Positions 1 to 9,150 are shown, counted from the first letter of the stretch. The stretch is DNA of 64,000 nt from an uncultured Agathobaculum sp. (GCA_934504345.1 CAKSVR010000006.1:15293-79292); one strand, 5' to 3'. Notes: a model not told the origin generated them from the sequence alone. Made by a program: numbers and translations.

Positions 1-472
1 CGGAAAAGTCGGCGTGATCGGCACCGCCGCGACCATCCGTTCGGGCGCTTACGAGAAATATCTGCACAAAAAGGACGGCACGCTCGACCTGTTCACGCAG
101 GCGTGCCCGCTGTTTGTGCCGCTGGTCGAGAACGGCCGCGTGCATCGCGGCGATATTGTCATCGAAACCGTGGTAAAGGAGTACCTTACGCCGCTGAAAG
201 AGGCGGGCGTGGATACGCTCATCCTCGGCTGCACGCATTATCCGCTGCTCGAGGAGGTCATCGGAGCCTTTATGGGCCCGGAGGTGACGCTCATCGACTC
301 GGGCGCGGAGGCGGCAAACCTCGCCTCGACCCAGTTCGACCCGAACGAGGGACAGGGCACCACGCAGTATTTCGTTTCCGACGATCCACAAGGCTTCGAC
401 CAGCTCGCCGAGCTGTTTTTGCAGGAGAACGTTGATGTGGGCGCGGATCTGGTGGATATTTCCCGCTATTAA
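1..472 (+). CDS. murI: Glutamate racemase, C-terminal part (5' end outside window)
   Basis: The reading frame is already open at base 2, so only the C-terminal ~156 residues are present. MurI interconverts L- and D-glutamate for peptidoglycan. The motif GCTHYPLL carries the second catalytic cysteine (codon 230-232), followed by the acidic helix seen in the family. A GTG at 14 lies inside the conserved core (GVIGTAATI) and is not a start. The stop is 15 nt before the DUF1934 gene, so the two are probably co-transcribed. Family call is firm; the fragment cannot show the N-terminal catalytic cysteine. Confidence 0.93.
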   Translation, partial: GKVGVIGTAATIRSGAYEKYLHKKDGTLDLFTQACPLFVPLVENGRVHRGDIVIETVVKEYLTPLKEAGVDTLILGCTHYPLLEEVIGAFMGPEVTLIDSGAEAANLASTQFDPNEGQGTTQYFVSDDPQGFDQLAELFLQENVDVGADLVDISRY

Positions 473-487
473 GGAGCATAGAGATAT

Positions 488-931
488 ATGAAGAAGGACG
501 TTTGGCTGACGATCTCCTCGCAGCAGCAGTTTGCGGGCTGTGATGAGGAGAACATCAACCTGCAAACCGCTGCCACGCTGTACGAGCGCGGCGGAAAATA
601 CTACATCGCCTACGAGGAGAGCGAGCTGACCGGCCTCGAGGGCACCAAGACCACCGTCAAGCTGGACGGCAAGAGCGTTGCGCTCATCCGCACGGGCACG
701 TTCCCCTCGCATATGCTGTTTTCGGAGGACGAACGCCATGTCGGCCTGTACCAGACACCGGTCGGCAGCGAAATGACCATCGCCACCCATACCTCGCGGG
801 TACACAACACCATCGGCGAGGACGGCGGCCACCTGATCATCGATTACACGGTCGAGGTGGATAATTCGCTCATGGGCGAGCACCATTTTGAGATGACGGT
901 ATCGACCAAACCGAATATTCAGGTCGTATAA
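488..931 (+). CDS. DUF1934 (YwiB-like) beta-barrel protein
   Basis: 147 aa, start ATG with AAGGAG just upstream. The sequence is rich in alternating hydrophobic/polar strands (for example GGHLIIDYTVEVDN and HHFEMTVSTKPN), as expected for the calycin-like small barrel of DUF1934. In Bacillus the homologue ywiB sits directly upstream of argS, and the same order is seen here, which supports the call. No catalytic residues are evident and the molecular role is unknown. No signal peptide, so cytosolic. Confidence 0.8.
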   Translation: MKKDVWLTISSQQQFAGCDEENINLQTAATLYERGGKYYIAYEESELTGLEGTKTTVKLDGKSVALIRTGTFPSHMLFSEDERHVGLYQTPVGSEMTIATHTSRVHNTIGEDGGHLIIDYTVEVDNSLMGEHHFEMTVSTKPNIQVV

Positions 932-970
932 GATAGTGAAATAAGAGATTTTGATTATAGGAGTGTACAA

Positions 971-2668
971 ATGAACGCATATGAGATCGCACGCGCCGAA
1001 GCAACCCGCGTTGTTGAGGCGGCGTACCGCAAGGCCGTTGCCGCAGGCGAGCTGCCCGAAGGCACCATTCCTCCCGTTGCCGTAGAAACCCCGAAGGATG
1101 CCTCCAACGGCGACTGGGCTTCCACCTTTGCCATGCAGTGTGCAAAGCCGCTGCACATGGCGCCGCGCAAGATCGCAGAGAGCATCGTGGCCAACCTCGA
1201 CCTCGAGGGCAGCTGCTTTGATACCGTGACCATCGCGGGCCCGGGCTTTATGAACTTCACCCTGAATCAGGGCTGGTACGAGCAGGCGGTACGCGGCGTG
1301 TTCGCCATGGGCGAGAATTACGGCCGCACCGAGAGCAAAAAGCCGGAAAAGGTGATGGTAGAGTTCGTTTCCGCCAATCCGACCGGCCCGATGCACATGG
1401 GCAACGCGCGCGGCGGCGTTCTGGGCGACTGCCTTTCCTCCGTGCTGGACTGGTCCGGCAACGATGTTACCCGTGAGTTCTATATCAACGATGCGGGCAA
1501 TCAGGTAGACAAGTTCGCGCACTCTGTCGAGGGCCGCTACATTCAGGAGATCCGCGGCGAGGATGCTATCGAGTTTGATGCTTCGTGGTATCAGGGCGAC
1601 GACATTAAGGCGCTGGCGCACGATCTGGTCGAGAAGTACGGCGACAGTCTGCTCGAAAAGACCGCCGAGGAGCGTTTCGCCATCATCGAGGGCTACGGTC
1701 TGCCGACCAACATTGCCCGCATGGAGCGCGACCTCAAGCGCTACAAGATCGATTATGACGTATGGTTCCGCGAGTCCACCCTGCATGAGAGCGGCTATGT
1801 CAAGGAAACCATCGATATGCTGACCGCCAAGGGCGCGACCTACGAAACCGAGGACGGCGCACTGTGGCTGCGCTCGACCGATTTCGGCTGCGACAAGGAC
1901 GACGTTCTGCGCCGCGCAAACGGCTTTTACACCTACTTTGCGGCGGATATTGCCTACCATCGCAACAAATTCGAGAAGCGCGGCTTTGACCGTGTCATCA
2001 ATATCTGGGGCGCGGACCATCACGGCCATGTAAAGCGCTTGCAGTGCGCGCTGGATGCGCTCGGTCTGGACGGCTCGCATCGTCTGGAGATCGTGTTGAT
2101 GCAGCTCGTCCGCATGATGCAGGGCGGCGAGGTCGTTCGTATGTCCAAGCGCACCGGCAAGAGCCTGACCCTGACCGACCTGCTCGACGAGATCCCGGTC
2201 GATGCAGCGCGTTTCTTCTTCAACAGCCGCGCAGCGGAAACCCAGATGGAGTTCGACCTCGACCTTGCCATCAAGCAGGATTCCGACAACCCGCTGTATT
2301 ACGTTCAGTACGCGCACGCGCGTATCTGCTCCGTGCTGCGGAACGCACAGGAGAGCGGCATCGCGCTGCCGGATACCGACAGGACCGACCTGTCCGTGCT
2401 GACCGGCGCAGACGAGCGTCAGCTCGTCAAGCAGATCGCGCTGCTGCCCGAGGAGATCGTGCAGGCTGCTGTCAGCCGCGACCCGTCGCGCCTTGACAAG
2501 TACGCCGTTGCACTGGCGCAGCAGTTCCACCACTTCTACAACGCCTGCCGCATCAAGGATGCCGAGCCGGCGGTCCGCGATGCCCGTCTTGCCCTGTGTC
2601 TGGCGGCAAAGCAGACCATCGAGAACGTGCTGAAGCTCATCGGCGTAGAAGCACCGGAGTCTATGTAA
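971..2668 (+). CDS. argS: Arginyl-tRNA synthetase
   Basis: 565 aa, the normal length of bacterial ArgRS. Class I synthetase that charges tRNA-Arg with arginine. The N-terminal ~115 residues form the Arg-specific domain. The HIGH-type signature is HMGN (residues 142-145, within SANPTGPMHMGNARGG). The KMSKS-type loop is RMSKRTGKSLTL near residue 393. The last ~110 residues match the DALR anticodon-binding helices, ending KQTIENVLKLIGVEAPE. Start ATG preceded by AGGAG. A 39-nt gap separates it from the DUF1934 gene. Confidence 0.97.
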   Translation: MNAYEIARAEATRVVEAAYRKAVAAGELPEGTIPPVAVETPKDASNGDWASTFAMQCAKPLHMAPRKIAESIVANLDLEGSCFDTVTIAGPGFMNFTLNQGWYEQAVRGVFAMGENYGRTESKKPEKVMVEFVSANPTGPMHMGNARGGVLGDCLSSVLDWSGNDVTREFYINDAGNQVDKFAHSVEGRYIQEIRGEDAIEFDASWYQGDDIKALAHDLVEKYGDSLLEKTAEERFAIIEGYGLPTNIARMERDLKRYKIDYDVWFRESTLHESGYVKETIDMLTAKGATYETEDGALWLRSTDFGCDKDDVLRRANGFYTYFAADIAYHRNKFEKRGFDRVINIWGADHHGHVKRLQCALDALGLDGSHRLEIVLMQLVRMMQGGEVVRMSKRTGKSLTLTDLLDEIPVDAARFFFNSRAAETQMEFDLDLAIKQDSDNPLYYVQYAHARICSVLRNAQESGIALPDTDRTDLSVLTGADERQLVKQIALLPEEIVQAAVSRDPSRLDKYAVALAQQFHHFYNACRIKDAEPAVRDARLALCLAAKQTIENVLKLIGVEAPESM

Positions 2669-2715
2669 CGCATTTTGCATCGAACCGCGCACCCTGCACG
2701 GAGGAGAGCCTCTGA

Positions 2716-4197
2716 ATGAAAAAATTAGCCAAAAGATTAGCGGCGCTGGCGATGACGGCGGCAATGATGACCGCCTCCGCCGGTGCGGTCACGCAGGACG
2801 GACAGAGCGAAACGTGGTTTGACGGTGTCTGGTCGCTCATCGATGCGTTCAGCATCAAGACCGAGCACGACCCTTACGTTCTGCAAAACTATATCAACAA
2901 ATATCTGGAGAAGCATCCGGACGAGATATACGAGGTGCTCAATGACATCCTCTCCATGCTGGATACGCATTCCATGTACCTGTCCAGCGAGGAATACTCG
3001 CAGGGCTTCTCGACCTTAGAGGGCTTTGTCGGCATCGGTGTCGGCCTGACCGAAACCGAAAACGGTGTACAGATCGGTGAGGTGCTCAAATATTCCGCCG
3101 CCGAGGAGGCCGGATTGCAGATCGGCGACCTTATCGTCAAGATCGGCAAAGAGGATGCGACCAAGATGAACAACACCGAGGTCGCAGAGCGCTTGCGCGG
3201 CGAGGAGGGCACCTCGGTAACGCTGACCGTGCGCCGCTATGGCCGCGACATCACGGTCACCTGTGAGCGCCGTCAGGTCAACCGCGTATACGTTTCCAAC
3301 AAGACCATGGCGGATGGCGTGGAGTACATCAAGATCAGCGCTATCGGCTCGCAGAACGACTGGTCGGCGTTTTCCGAGATCTGGGACAGCCTGCCCGCAA
3401 AGAACACCCGTGCGGTCATTCTCGATCTGCGCGGCAACGGCGGCGGCCTGATCGATGCGGCGCTCAAAATGGCGAACGCCATGACGCCCAAAGCCGATGC
3501 GGCGCTCGCCGGCGTGCGCTATCGCGATGATATGGGCGGTCTGGAGGAGAGCTATTCGACCGGCGGACTGCCGCTCAACAAGGTTGTCGTGCTGGTGGAC
3601 GGCGGAACGGCCTCTGCGGCTGAGCTGCTGGCCGGCAGCCTGCAGGACAACGGCGTGGCGACTCTGATCGGCAGCAAGACCTACGGCAAGGGTCAGGGTC
3701 AGTTCCACATCGACCTTGTAAACGGCGACAAGCTGGTCATCACGACCTTAGAGCTCGAGCTGCCCAAGCAGGGCTGCTGGGAGGGTGTCGGCCTGACACC
3801 GGACATCCAGCTCGAGAACCGCAAAGTCACCGTCAACGCCGCAAGCCTCAAGCCGCTGGATACGAGCACGACTTTGCGCTTCGGCGACACCTCGGAGGCC
3901 GTTTACGCCATGACGGAACGGCTGGCGCTGCTCGGTCTTATCAGCGAGGCGACGAACACCTTTGACGGCGATGTGATGGATGCTGTCGCATCGTTCCGTT
4001 CGGCGTATGAGCTGCCCGCCGCGCTGTACGCTTCGCCGGATATGCTGAATGCACTCGACGAGGCCATCACCACGCTGAACGGCCAGACGTATCTGCTGGA
4101 TGAGCAGCTCCAAACTGCACTCGAGATGTGCAAAATGGCGGCCGCAAAGCCGCAGCAGTACACCGTGCAGTCCGACGGCAGCTGGAAAGCAAAATAA
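2716..4197 (+). CDS. C-terminal processing (S41) peptidase, CtpA/PrcA type
   Basis: 493 aa secreted serine protease. Residues 1-25 are a signal peptide (KKLAKRLAALAMTAAMM, then small residues). A PDZ domain follows (about 95-180: GVGLTETENGVQIGEVLKYS...AGLQIGDLIVKIG). The S41 core has the catalytic serine in DGGTASAAE (~residue 300) and the general-base lysine in TYGKGQGQ (~323). The C-terminal ~120 residues resemble a peptidoglycan-binding-like helical module (SEAVYAMTERLALLGLI). Likely acts outside the membrane in cell-wall or sporulation-related processing; substrate unknown. The start follows GGAGAG. Confidence 0.92.
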   Translation: MKKLAKRLAALAMTAAMMTASAGAVTQDGQSETWFDGVWSLIDAFSIKTEHDPYVLQNYINKYLEKHPDEIYEVLNDILSMLDTHSMYLSSEEYSQGFSTLEGFVGIGVGLTETENGVQIGEVLKYSAAEEAGLQIGDLIVKIGKEDATKMNNTEVAERLRGEEGTSVTLTVRRYGRDITVTCERRQVNRVYVSNKTMADGVEYIKISAIGSQNDWSAFSEIWDSLPAKNTRAVILDLRGNGGGLIDAALKMANAMTPKADAALAGVRYRDDMGGLEESYSTGGLPLNKVVVLVDGGTASAAELLAGSLQDNGVATLIGSKTYGKGQGQFHIDLVNGDKLVITTLELELPKQGCWEGVGLTPDIQLENRKVTVNAASLKPLDTSTTLRFGDTSEAVYAMTERLALLGLISEATNTFDGDVMDAVASFRSAYELPAALYASPDMLNALDEAITTLNGQTYLLDEQLQTALEMCKMAAAKPQQYTVQSDGSWKAK

Positions 4198-4246
4198 TCA
4201 ACCAAAATCACACAATATGATCATCTTCTTGGGAGGAAGAACGACC

Positions 4247-5275
4247 TTGGATATTCCTTTATGTCAGTCCGAGCATAAACCGCAGCTTTTGCTGAACGAT
4301 CCGGCGGCGCTGCCGCTGTATCACCGCGCACCCGATCATTTCGCAGGCGCACTCGCGCCGGATGCCGCCGCCTGTGACGCATGGGCGGAGGAGCTTTCAC
4401 CGCTGCCGGTGGGTCTGGCGCTGGACTGCCCGCCCGAACCGGATGCGGAGCACTGCGACCGGCCCATCACCATGCACTACATCGAGCAGTGCAAGGAGGC
4501 GTTCCGTCCGCAGCTGCACGAGGATGCCGCGTTCTATTATCTGCGTAAGGCGCCGACCTTTCCGGCGCTGCGCGCCGCTGTGCTCGCACTGGGCGACCTG
4601 TGCGGCCGCACGGTCATCGCAGAGCTGAATGTGGGGGATGATGAGGGCCGTTTGCACGACGGCACGGACGTTCGCGCCGCTATCGGCGTATTGCAGCGCA
4701 TCGGCGTTACGACGGTGCTGCTCACCGCCCACGACCCGGAATCGCTGACACAGGCGCTCGAGATCGCCGCGCCCTATGCACGGCTGTCGCTCGGCGTGTG
4801 CATGAATGCGGACTGGGTGCCGCAGACCACACTGTTCAACACCGAAGTCATCATGCCGGACGACACGGCGGCTTTCGTGCAGGCGATGGACAACGGTCTG
4901 CACTGCGAAACGCTGCCGCGTGACCACGACGACTTTATCTGCGCGCCGGACGGCACGCACGCGCACTTTATCGACCCGACCATCGACATTTCGGACGAGA
5001 TCGAGTGCGGCCCGCATCTGGACGAGGACCTCATCGAGGCCGAGGACGATTCCGGCGCGTTCAAGCTGCTGCTGGAAACCGAGGACGACATTATCACGCT
5101 GGAGGAATCCCGCTATATGATCTCGCGCCCGCTGTGCCTGTGCGCGGAGTCCGCCGACCTGCTCGAGCAGGGACTGCGGGTATTTCCGGGCCTTGCGCTC
5201 TATGACGGAACGTGGGAGCAGGAGGAGGCAGTCATCTCCTATTTCGAAACGAAATACGGCATGATACGACTGTAA
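4247..5275 (+). CDS. Unrecognised cytosolic protein, possibly degenerate TIM-barrel
   Basis: 342 aa from a TTG start placed 10 nt after GGGAGG (4231-4236); an in-frame ATG at 4217 lacks a ribosome site. No signal peptide or membrane segment. Very acidic in residues 220-300 (DISDEIECGPHLDEDLIEAEDD). The stretch RTVIAELNVGDDEGRLHDG...GVTTVLLTAHDPESLTQALEIA...ARLSLGVCMNADW has the beta-alpha rhythm of a TIM barrel and is distantly reminiscent of homocysteine methyltransferase-type domains, but the zinc-binding cysteines cannot be assigned. I do not recognise the family. Sits between the S41 protease and prmA, same strand. Confidence 0.7.
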   Translation: MDIPLCQSEHKPQLLLNDPAALPLYHRAPDHFAGALAPDAAACDAWAEELSPLPVGLALDCPPEPDAEHCDRPITMHYIEQCKEAFRPQLHEDAAFYYLRKAPTFPALRAAVLALGDLCGRTVIAELNVGDDEGRLHDGTDVRAAIGVLQRIGVTTVLLTAHDPESLTQALEIAAPYARLSLGVCMNADWVPQTTLFNTEVIMPDDTAAFVQAMDNGLHCETLPRDHDDFICAPDGTHAHFIDPTIDISDEIECGPHLDEDLIEAEDDSGAFKLLLETEDDIITLEESRYMISRPLCLCAESADLLEQGLRVFPGLALYDGTWEQEEAVISYFETKYGMIRL

Positions 5276-5332
5276 ATATCAGCGCTGGCCGTTCGTGTCA
5301 GCGGAACATTATAGAGAGGCAGGGTAGAACCT

Positions 5333-6295
5333 ATGGACTGGAGAGAAGTTACCATTTATACCACGACCGAGGGCATCGGGCCGGTGGAGGCGCTGCTGGA
5401 GGACAACGGCGTTGAGGGCTATGTGCTCGAGGATGCGGCGGATTTTGAGGAATTTCTCAAGGACACCGAAATTTACTGGGATTATGTAGACGAGGATCTC
5501 GTGCGCGAGAAGCGCGCACAGGAAACCTGTCTGAAGATTTATCTGCCGGACAGCGAGGAAGGCGCAAAGCAGTACGCCGACATCCGCGCGGCGCTCGAAA
5601 ACCTCAAAGCCCGCGACGAGGAGCACGCATGGGGCCGTCTGTGCACGGAAACCGCGCTGACCCGTCAGGAGGACTGGGAATGGGGCTGGAAGCAGTATTT
5701 CAAGCCGTTCCCCGTAGGCAAGGGCTTTATGATCAAGCCCTCGTGGGAAACGGTTGAGGATCCGCAGGGCCGCCGCATTCTGGAGATCGATCCGGCCTCC
5801 TCGTTCGGCACCGGCAGCCACGACACCACGCAGCTGTGCATGATGGCGCTCGAGGATGCGGTAAAGCCGGGCGACAAGCTGCTCGATATGGGAACGGGCT
5901 CGGGTATCCTTGCTATCGCGGCGGCGATGCTGGGCGCGGATGTGCAGACCATCGTCGATATTGACGAGAACTGCCTGAAGACCGCGCACGAAAATGCGGA
6001 AAAGAACCATGTTGTCATCGGCAAGGGCCTGTGCGGCGATGCGCTGCGCGACCCGAAGCTCGCGGAGGACATTGGCGGCGGCTATGACATCATCGTGGCG
6101 AACATCGTGGCTGATGTCATCATCGGCATGGCGCCCATGTTCGCGGAAAAGCTGAGAGAGGGCGGCAAGCTCATCTGCTCGGGCATCCTCAACGAGCGCG
6201 CTGAGGAAGTACGCGCAGCACTGGAGAAAAACGGTTTTACCGTTCTTTCGCACGAAAAGAGTGACGACTGGAGCGCATTTGCCGCGAAAAAGTGA
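5333..6295 (+). CDS. prmA: Ribosomal protein L11 methyltransferase
   Basis: 320 aa. PrmA trimethylates lysines and the N-terminus of ribosomal protein L11 using S-adenosylmethionine. The N-terminal substrate-recognition domain begins MDWREVTIYTTTEG. The SAM-binding motif I is LLDMGTGSGILAIAA (~residues 182-196), motif II is TIVDIDENCLK, and the NPPF-like motif position holds VANIVADVI (~258). Followed by rsmE, another translation-apparatus methylase, the usual Firmicutes order. Confidence 0.94.
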   Translation: MDWREVTIYTTTEGIGPVEALLEDNGVEGYVLEDAADFEEFLKDTEIYWDYVDEDLVREKRAQETCLKIYLPDSEEGAKQYADIRAALENLKARDEEHAWGRLCTETALTRQEDWEWGWKQYFKPFPVGKGFMIKPSWETVEDPQGRRILEIDPASSFGTGSHDTTQLCMMALEDAVKPGDKLLDMGTGSGILAIAAAMLGADVQTIVDIDENCLKTAHENAEKNHVVIGKGLCGDALRDPKLAEDIGGGYDIIVANIVADVIIGMAPMFAEKLREGGKLICSGILNERAEEVRAALEKNGFTVLSHEKSDDWSAFAAKK

Positions 6296-6387
6296 TGCCG
6301 CCGGGAATACGGTGAAAGGTTTCACGGAATGTTCACTTGCCAAACGGCTGTTTTTTTGCTAAAATAAGAAAGGTTATCGGATTTATT

Positions 6388-7113
6388 ATGCCTCGATTTT
6401 TTATCGATCAGCAGCCGGAGGACGGCGTGCTGACGCTTACCGGTGAAAATGCACACCATGCAGGGCGCGTGCTGCGCCTGCGCCCGGGCGAAGCCGTAAC
6501 GCTGTGCGACGGCGCGGGTACCGACTTCGACTGCACGGTCGAAACCGTGGAAAAGGATGCGGTGGTGTGCCGCGTTCTCACCAGCCACGCGGCGGAAACC
6601 GAGCCGAAACAGAGTATCACGCTGTTTATGGCGCTGCCCAAGGGCGATAAGATGGAGTTCATCGTGCAGAAGGCGGTGGAGCTGGGTGTCAGCCGCATCG
6701 TGCCGTATCTGTCCAAGAACTGCGTTTCCCGGCCGGATAAGACCGACAAAAAGGTGGAGCGCTGGCGCAAGATCGCCTCGGAGGCCGCCAAGCAGTGCGG
6801 CAGAGGCCGTCTGCCCGAGGTAACGGCGGTCGTTCCCGTTCAGCAGGCCATCGAGCAGGCGGCGGAGAACGAAACGGCGCTGTTTTTCTACGAAAACGAG
6901 AAAAAGACCGGTCTGCACGATGCGCTTTCGAGCGGTGTCGGCAGCACGGTGTCGCTTATGGTCGGGCCGGAGGGCGGCTTCGATCCGGCGGAGGCAGAGG
7001 CCGCTGTGAATGCGGGCCTGCGGAGCGTTTCGCTCGGCACGCGCATCCTGCGGTGTGAAACCGCGCCGATTGCGGCGCTGGCGGCCGTGCTCTATGCCGG
7101 CGGCAATATGTAA
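6388..7113 (+). CDS. rsmE: 16S rRNA m3U1498 methyltransferase
   Basis: 241 aa from ATG at 6388. The family characteristically begins MPRFF, so I chose this start over the open frame upstream. N-terminal PUA-like domain (GENAHHAGRVLRLRPGEAV) followed by a SPOUT knot domain with LMVGPEGGFDPAEAE and SLGTRILRCETAPIAAL, the SAM-binding trefoil knot. It methylates U1498 of 16S rRNA in assembled 30S subunits. Probably co-transcribed with prmA (92-nt gap). Confidence 0.95.
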   Translation: MPRFFIDQQPEDGVLTLTGENAHHAGRVLRLRPGEAVTLCDGAGTDFDCTVETVEKDAVVCRVLTSHAAETEPKQSITLFMALPKGDKMEFIVQKAVELGVSRIVPYLSKNCVSRPDKTDKKVERWRKIASEAAKQCGRGRLPEVTAVVPVQQAIEQAAENETALFFYENEKKTGLHDALSSGVGSTVSLMVGPEGGFDPAEAEAAVNAGLRSVSLGTRILRCETAPIAALAAVLYAGGNM

Positions 7114-7158
7114 AGGCACTGCGACAGTGCAAGGAAGAAATAAAGGGAGTGTTAAACA

Positions 7159-7941
7159 TTGGCAAAAAATAATGTGGGTAAAAAGCCAATTTCTCAGGAA
7201 GAATATACCACCAATAAGGTGCTCACCGTGTTCAGCGTATGTCTGCTCGGCGTGCTGATCCTTATGGTGCTCGAGCGCCTGCTGGGTTACAGTAGCACCT
7301 GGAGCACGGGCATGATCGTCACCAAGGTACTGCTCGTTATCAGCGCTGCCGGCGCGGTATGTGGTCTGGTGCTGCTCGGACAGGAGCACGCAGGCAAGCG
7401 CAGCAGCGTGCGCCGCATCGTCTGCGGCCGCAATGTGCTCATCGCGAGCATCGTCGCCATCCTGTTCCTGACGGCCATCAATTACTACGGCACCATGCCC
7501 ATCAAGGCGATGTACGTTATCCTGCCGGTGCTGGCGGTGTACTATCTGGTGTACCATTCCTATGCGCCGGAGTTTTTCCTCATCGCGCTGGATACCGGCG
7601 TGGGCGTTGCCGCGATGTGCGTGATCCATCGTGCGCTGAACTCGTCCAACCACGTTTCGCTGGCGTATGTGGCGCTGGGCGGCGCGGCTGTGCTGGCGGT
7701 CATCCAGATCGTGTGCGCGGCTTCTCTGCGCGGCAAAAAGGGTAAATTCACCTTCCGCGGCAGAAAGATCGACACCCAGTTCAGCAAGAACGCCTATACC
7801 ATGCTCACCGTTACCCCGATCGTGATGGTCGTGCTGGCGGCAGCGGCGCTGTTCGCACCGACCCATGTGATGATCGAGCTGGGTGCGGCAGCAGCATATC
7901 TGTTCATCACTGCGGTGTACTACACGGTAAAACTGATGTAA
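7159..7941 (+). CDS. Polytopic membrane protein of unknown function
   Basis: 260 aa from TTG at 7159 with AAAGGGAG upstream. The N-terminal ~20 residues are polar and cytosolic-looking. About seven hydrophobic segments follow (for example VLTVFSVCLLGVLILMVL, VLLVISAAGAVCGLVLL, VLIASIVAILFLTAI, MYVILPVLAVYYLVY and the final two from ~215). A lysine/arginine-rich loop, LRGKKGKFTFRGRK, lies before the last pair. I do not recognise a family; no transport or enzyme motif is visible. Downstream of rsmE by 45 nt, so probably in the same operon. Confidence 0.75.
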   Translation: MAKNNVGKKPISQEEYTTNKVLTVFSVCLLGVLILMVLERLLGYSSTWSTGMIVTKVLLVISAAGAVCGLVLLGQEHAGKRSSVRRIVCGRNVLIASIVAILFLTAINYYGTMPIKAMYVILPVLAVYYLVYHSYAPEFFLIALDTGVGVAAMCVIHRALNSSNHVSLAYVALGGAAVLAVIQIVCAASLRGKKGKFTFRGRKIDTQFSKNAYTMLTVTPIVMVVLAAAALFAPTHVMIELGAAAAYLFITAVYYTVKLM

Positions 7942-7945
7942 TGGC

Positions 7946-8090
7946 CTGCCGTCCGAAAGCTCCCATGCGGGAACCTTCTCCCTCTCGGGGTATAAAGACC
8001 GGCGCTATCCTTGCACGGCTTGTCGGCCGCGCTGCGCTGATGCACGCTCCCGGTTTTTATGGAATGCGCGCTGTCGCGCGGGATAATTTT
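7946..8090 (+). repeat. Dispersed intergenic repeat, family C copy 1
   Basis: This stretch shares a block with 24203-24352: GTCCGAAAG, a short hairpin, CTCCCTCTC(G/A)GGGTATAAA, ACCGGCGCTATCCTTGC, CGGCTT(G/C)TCGGCCGCGCTG, then TTTTTATG and a terminal CGCGC-type palindrome before GATAA. The two copies lie in unrelated intergenic regions (after the membrane-protein gene here, before spoVT there). Copy 1 has CTCCC/GGGA where copy 2 has a longer AAAGTT/AACTTT hairpin. No coding capacity is evident. Same orientation in both places. Confidence 0.8.
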
Positions 8091-8162
8091 GAACCGTATG
8101 TATAGACAAATATAAGCGGGCGGCGCAGCCGTCCGCTTTGTCATATCCACAGGAGGCGCGGG

Positions 8163-8939
8163 ATGAAACGTTTTTTGGGCTTTGTGCTGACGATGGCGCT
8201 GCTGGGCGGCGGCGTGTTCTGGCTGCCGTATGTGCAGGCTGTGCCGGCGGAGAGTGTCTATCAGGCGGCGGCGCTGCTCACGCAGGAGGCGGAAAACGGC
8301 GGCAGCGGCATGACATTCCGCGATGACGGGCTGGATGCGGATGAGGTATACCGGGCGCTGGAGGCACAGTATCCTTACGCCTTTGCGCTGCACGCGGTAA
8401 CGCGGCCCAACCATACCATCGAGCTGACACCCGAGGTATCGAGGCAGGCGCGGCAGGAGCAGGCGCGGGAATACGCCAGAGTGCTGGCGGCGGGCTCGAT
8501 CTCGCAGACCATGACGGCCGAGGAAAAGCTGCGGGCGCTGCACGATATGCTCATCCGCCTGTGCGAATACGATGTGGATACGGCGGCGCTGGATACGCCG
8601 GACGGCGCGGCTGCACCGTTCGCGGCAGACGGTGCGCTGCTCGACCATAAGGCCGTGTGCGCGGGCTACGGCCGCGCATATGAGATGCTGTGCGAGGCGG
8701 CGGGCCTGAAAGTCATCTATGTGGCCTCTGAGGAGATGAACCACGGCTGGAACGCCGTGCGGCTGGGCGGCACGACGTATTACATCGACTGCACGTTTGA
8801 CGATCCCATCCCGGACAGAGGCGAGTATGTGACCGACCGGTATTTTCTGCTGACAGCGGAGGAGCTGGCCGAAACCCACACATGGGATAAGGCATTCTAT
8901 GAGCAGCTGCTCGACAGCATGGAGCAGACCGGAAAATAG
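8163..8939 (+). CDS. Secreted transglutaminase-like (cysteine protease fold) protein
   Basis: 258 aa. A signal peptide or single membrane anchor is visible (KRFLGFVLTMALLGGGVFWL). The transglutaminase-core triad is intact: Cys in KAVCAGYG (~residue 165), His in NHGWNAV (~193) and Asp in YYIDCTFDDP (~208). EEKLRALHDMLIRLCEYD is the helix that commonly precedes the core. Such proteins act on cell-envelope substrates as hydrolases; the substrate is unknown. The ATG follows AGGAGG. Monocistronic by spacing. Confidence 0.87.
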   Translation: MKRFLGFVLTMALLGGGVFWLPYVQAVPAESVYQAAALLTQEAENGGSGMTFRDDGLDADEVYRALEAQYPYAFALHAVTRPNHTIELTPEVSRQARQEQAREYARVLAAGSISQTMTAEEKLRALHDMLIRLCEYDVDTAALDTPDGAAAPFAADGALLDHKAVCAGYGRAYEMLCEAAGLKVIYVASEEMNHGWNAVRLGGTTYYIDCTFDDPIPDRGEYVTDRYFLLTAEELAETHTWDKAFYEQLLDSMEQTGK

Positions 8940-8989
8940 CGGGAAAAACCGGCTCGAAAAATTTTTTTAAAAAAGTTTTGAGAAAAGTG

Positions 8990-9018
8990 TTGACATATCG
9001 GCGTTTATCGACTATACT
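8990..9018 (+). promoter_or_regulatory. Promoter of the tRNA cluster with A/T-rich UP-like element
   Basis: TTGACA (8990-8995), 17-nt spacer, TATACT (9013-9018). Immediately upstream (8955-8989) is a strongly A/T-rich stretch of A and T runs, like the UP elements of stable-RNA promoters. The first tRNA begins 44 nt downstream of the -10 box. Confidence 0.85.
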
Positions 9019-9061
9019 AAACAAGTCGCCAGCGAACGGGCGATGAAATGGAAAAGGATAT

Positions 9062-9138
9062 GGCGGTATAGCTTAGTTGGCTAGAGCGTCCGGTTCATAC
9101 CCGGAAGGTCATTGGTTCAAGTCCAATTACCGCTACCA
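9062..9138 (+). tRNA. tRNA-Met (CAT), elongator type
   Basis: 77 nt. Acceptor GGCGGTA pairs with TACCGCT; discriminator A and encoded CCA. The anticodon arm is TCCGG-TTCATAC-CCGGA, anticodon CAT. The T arm is ATTGG-TTCAAGT-CCAAT. The anticodon stem lacks the three consecutive G-C pairs of initiator tRNA and the acceptor start is paired, so I call it elongator Met; a lysidine-modified Ile2 tRNA also reads CAT and is not fully excluded. Confidence 0.93.
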
Positions 9139-9150
9139 CTTTTTTCTCTT

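Noticed and set aside
9062..9138. Initiator tRNA-Met
   Set aside because: The anticodon stem lacks the three G-C pairs and the acceptor end is fully paired, so elongator is preferred.
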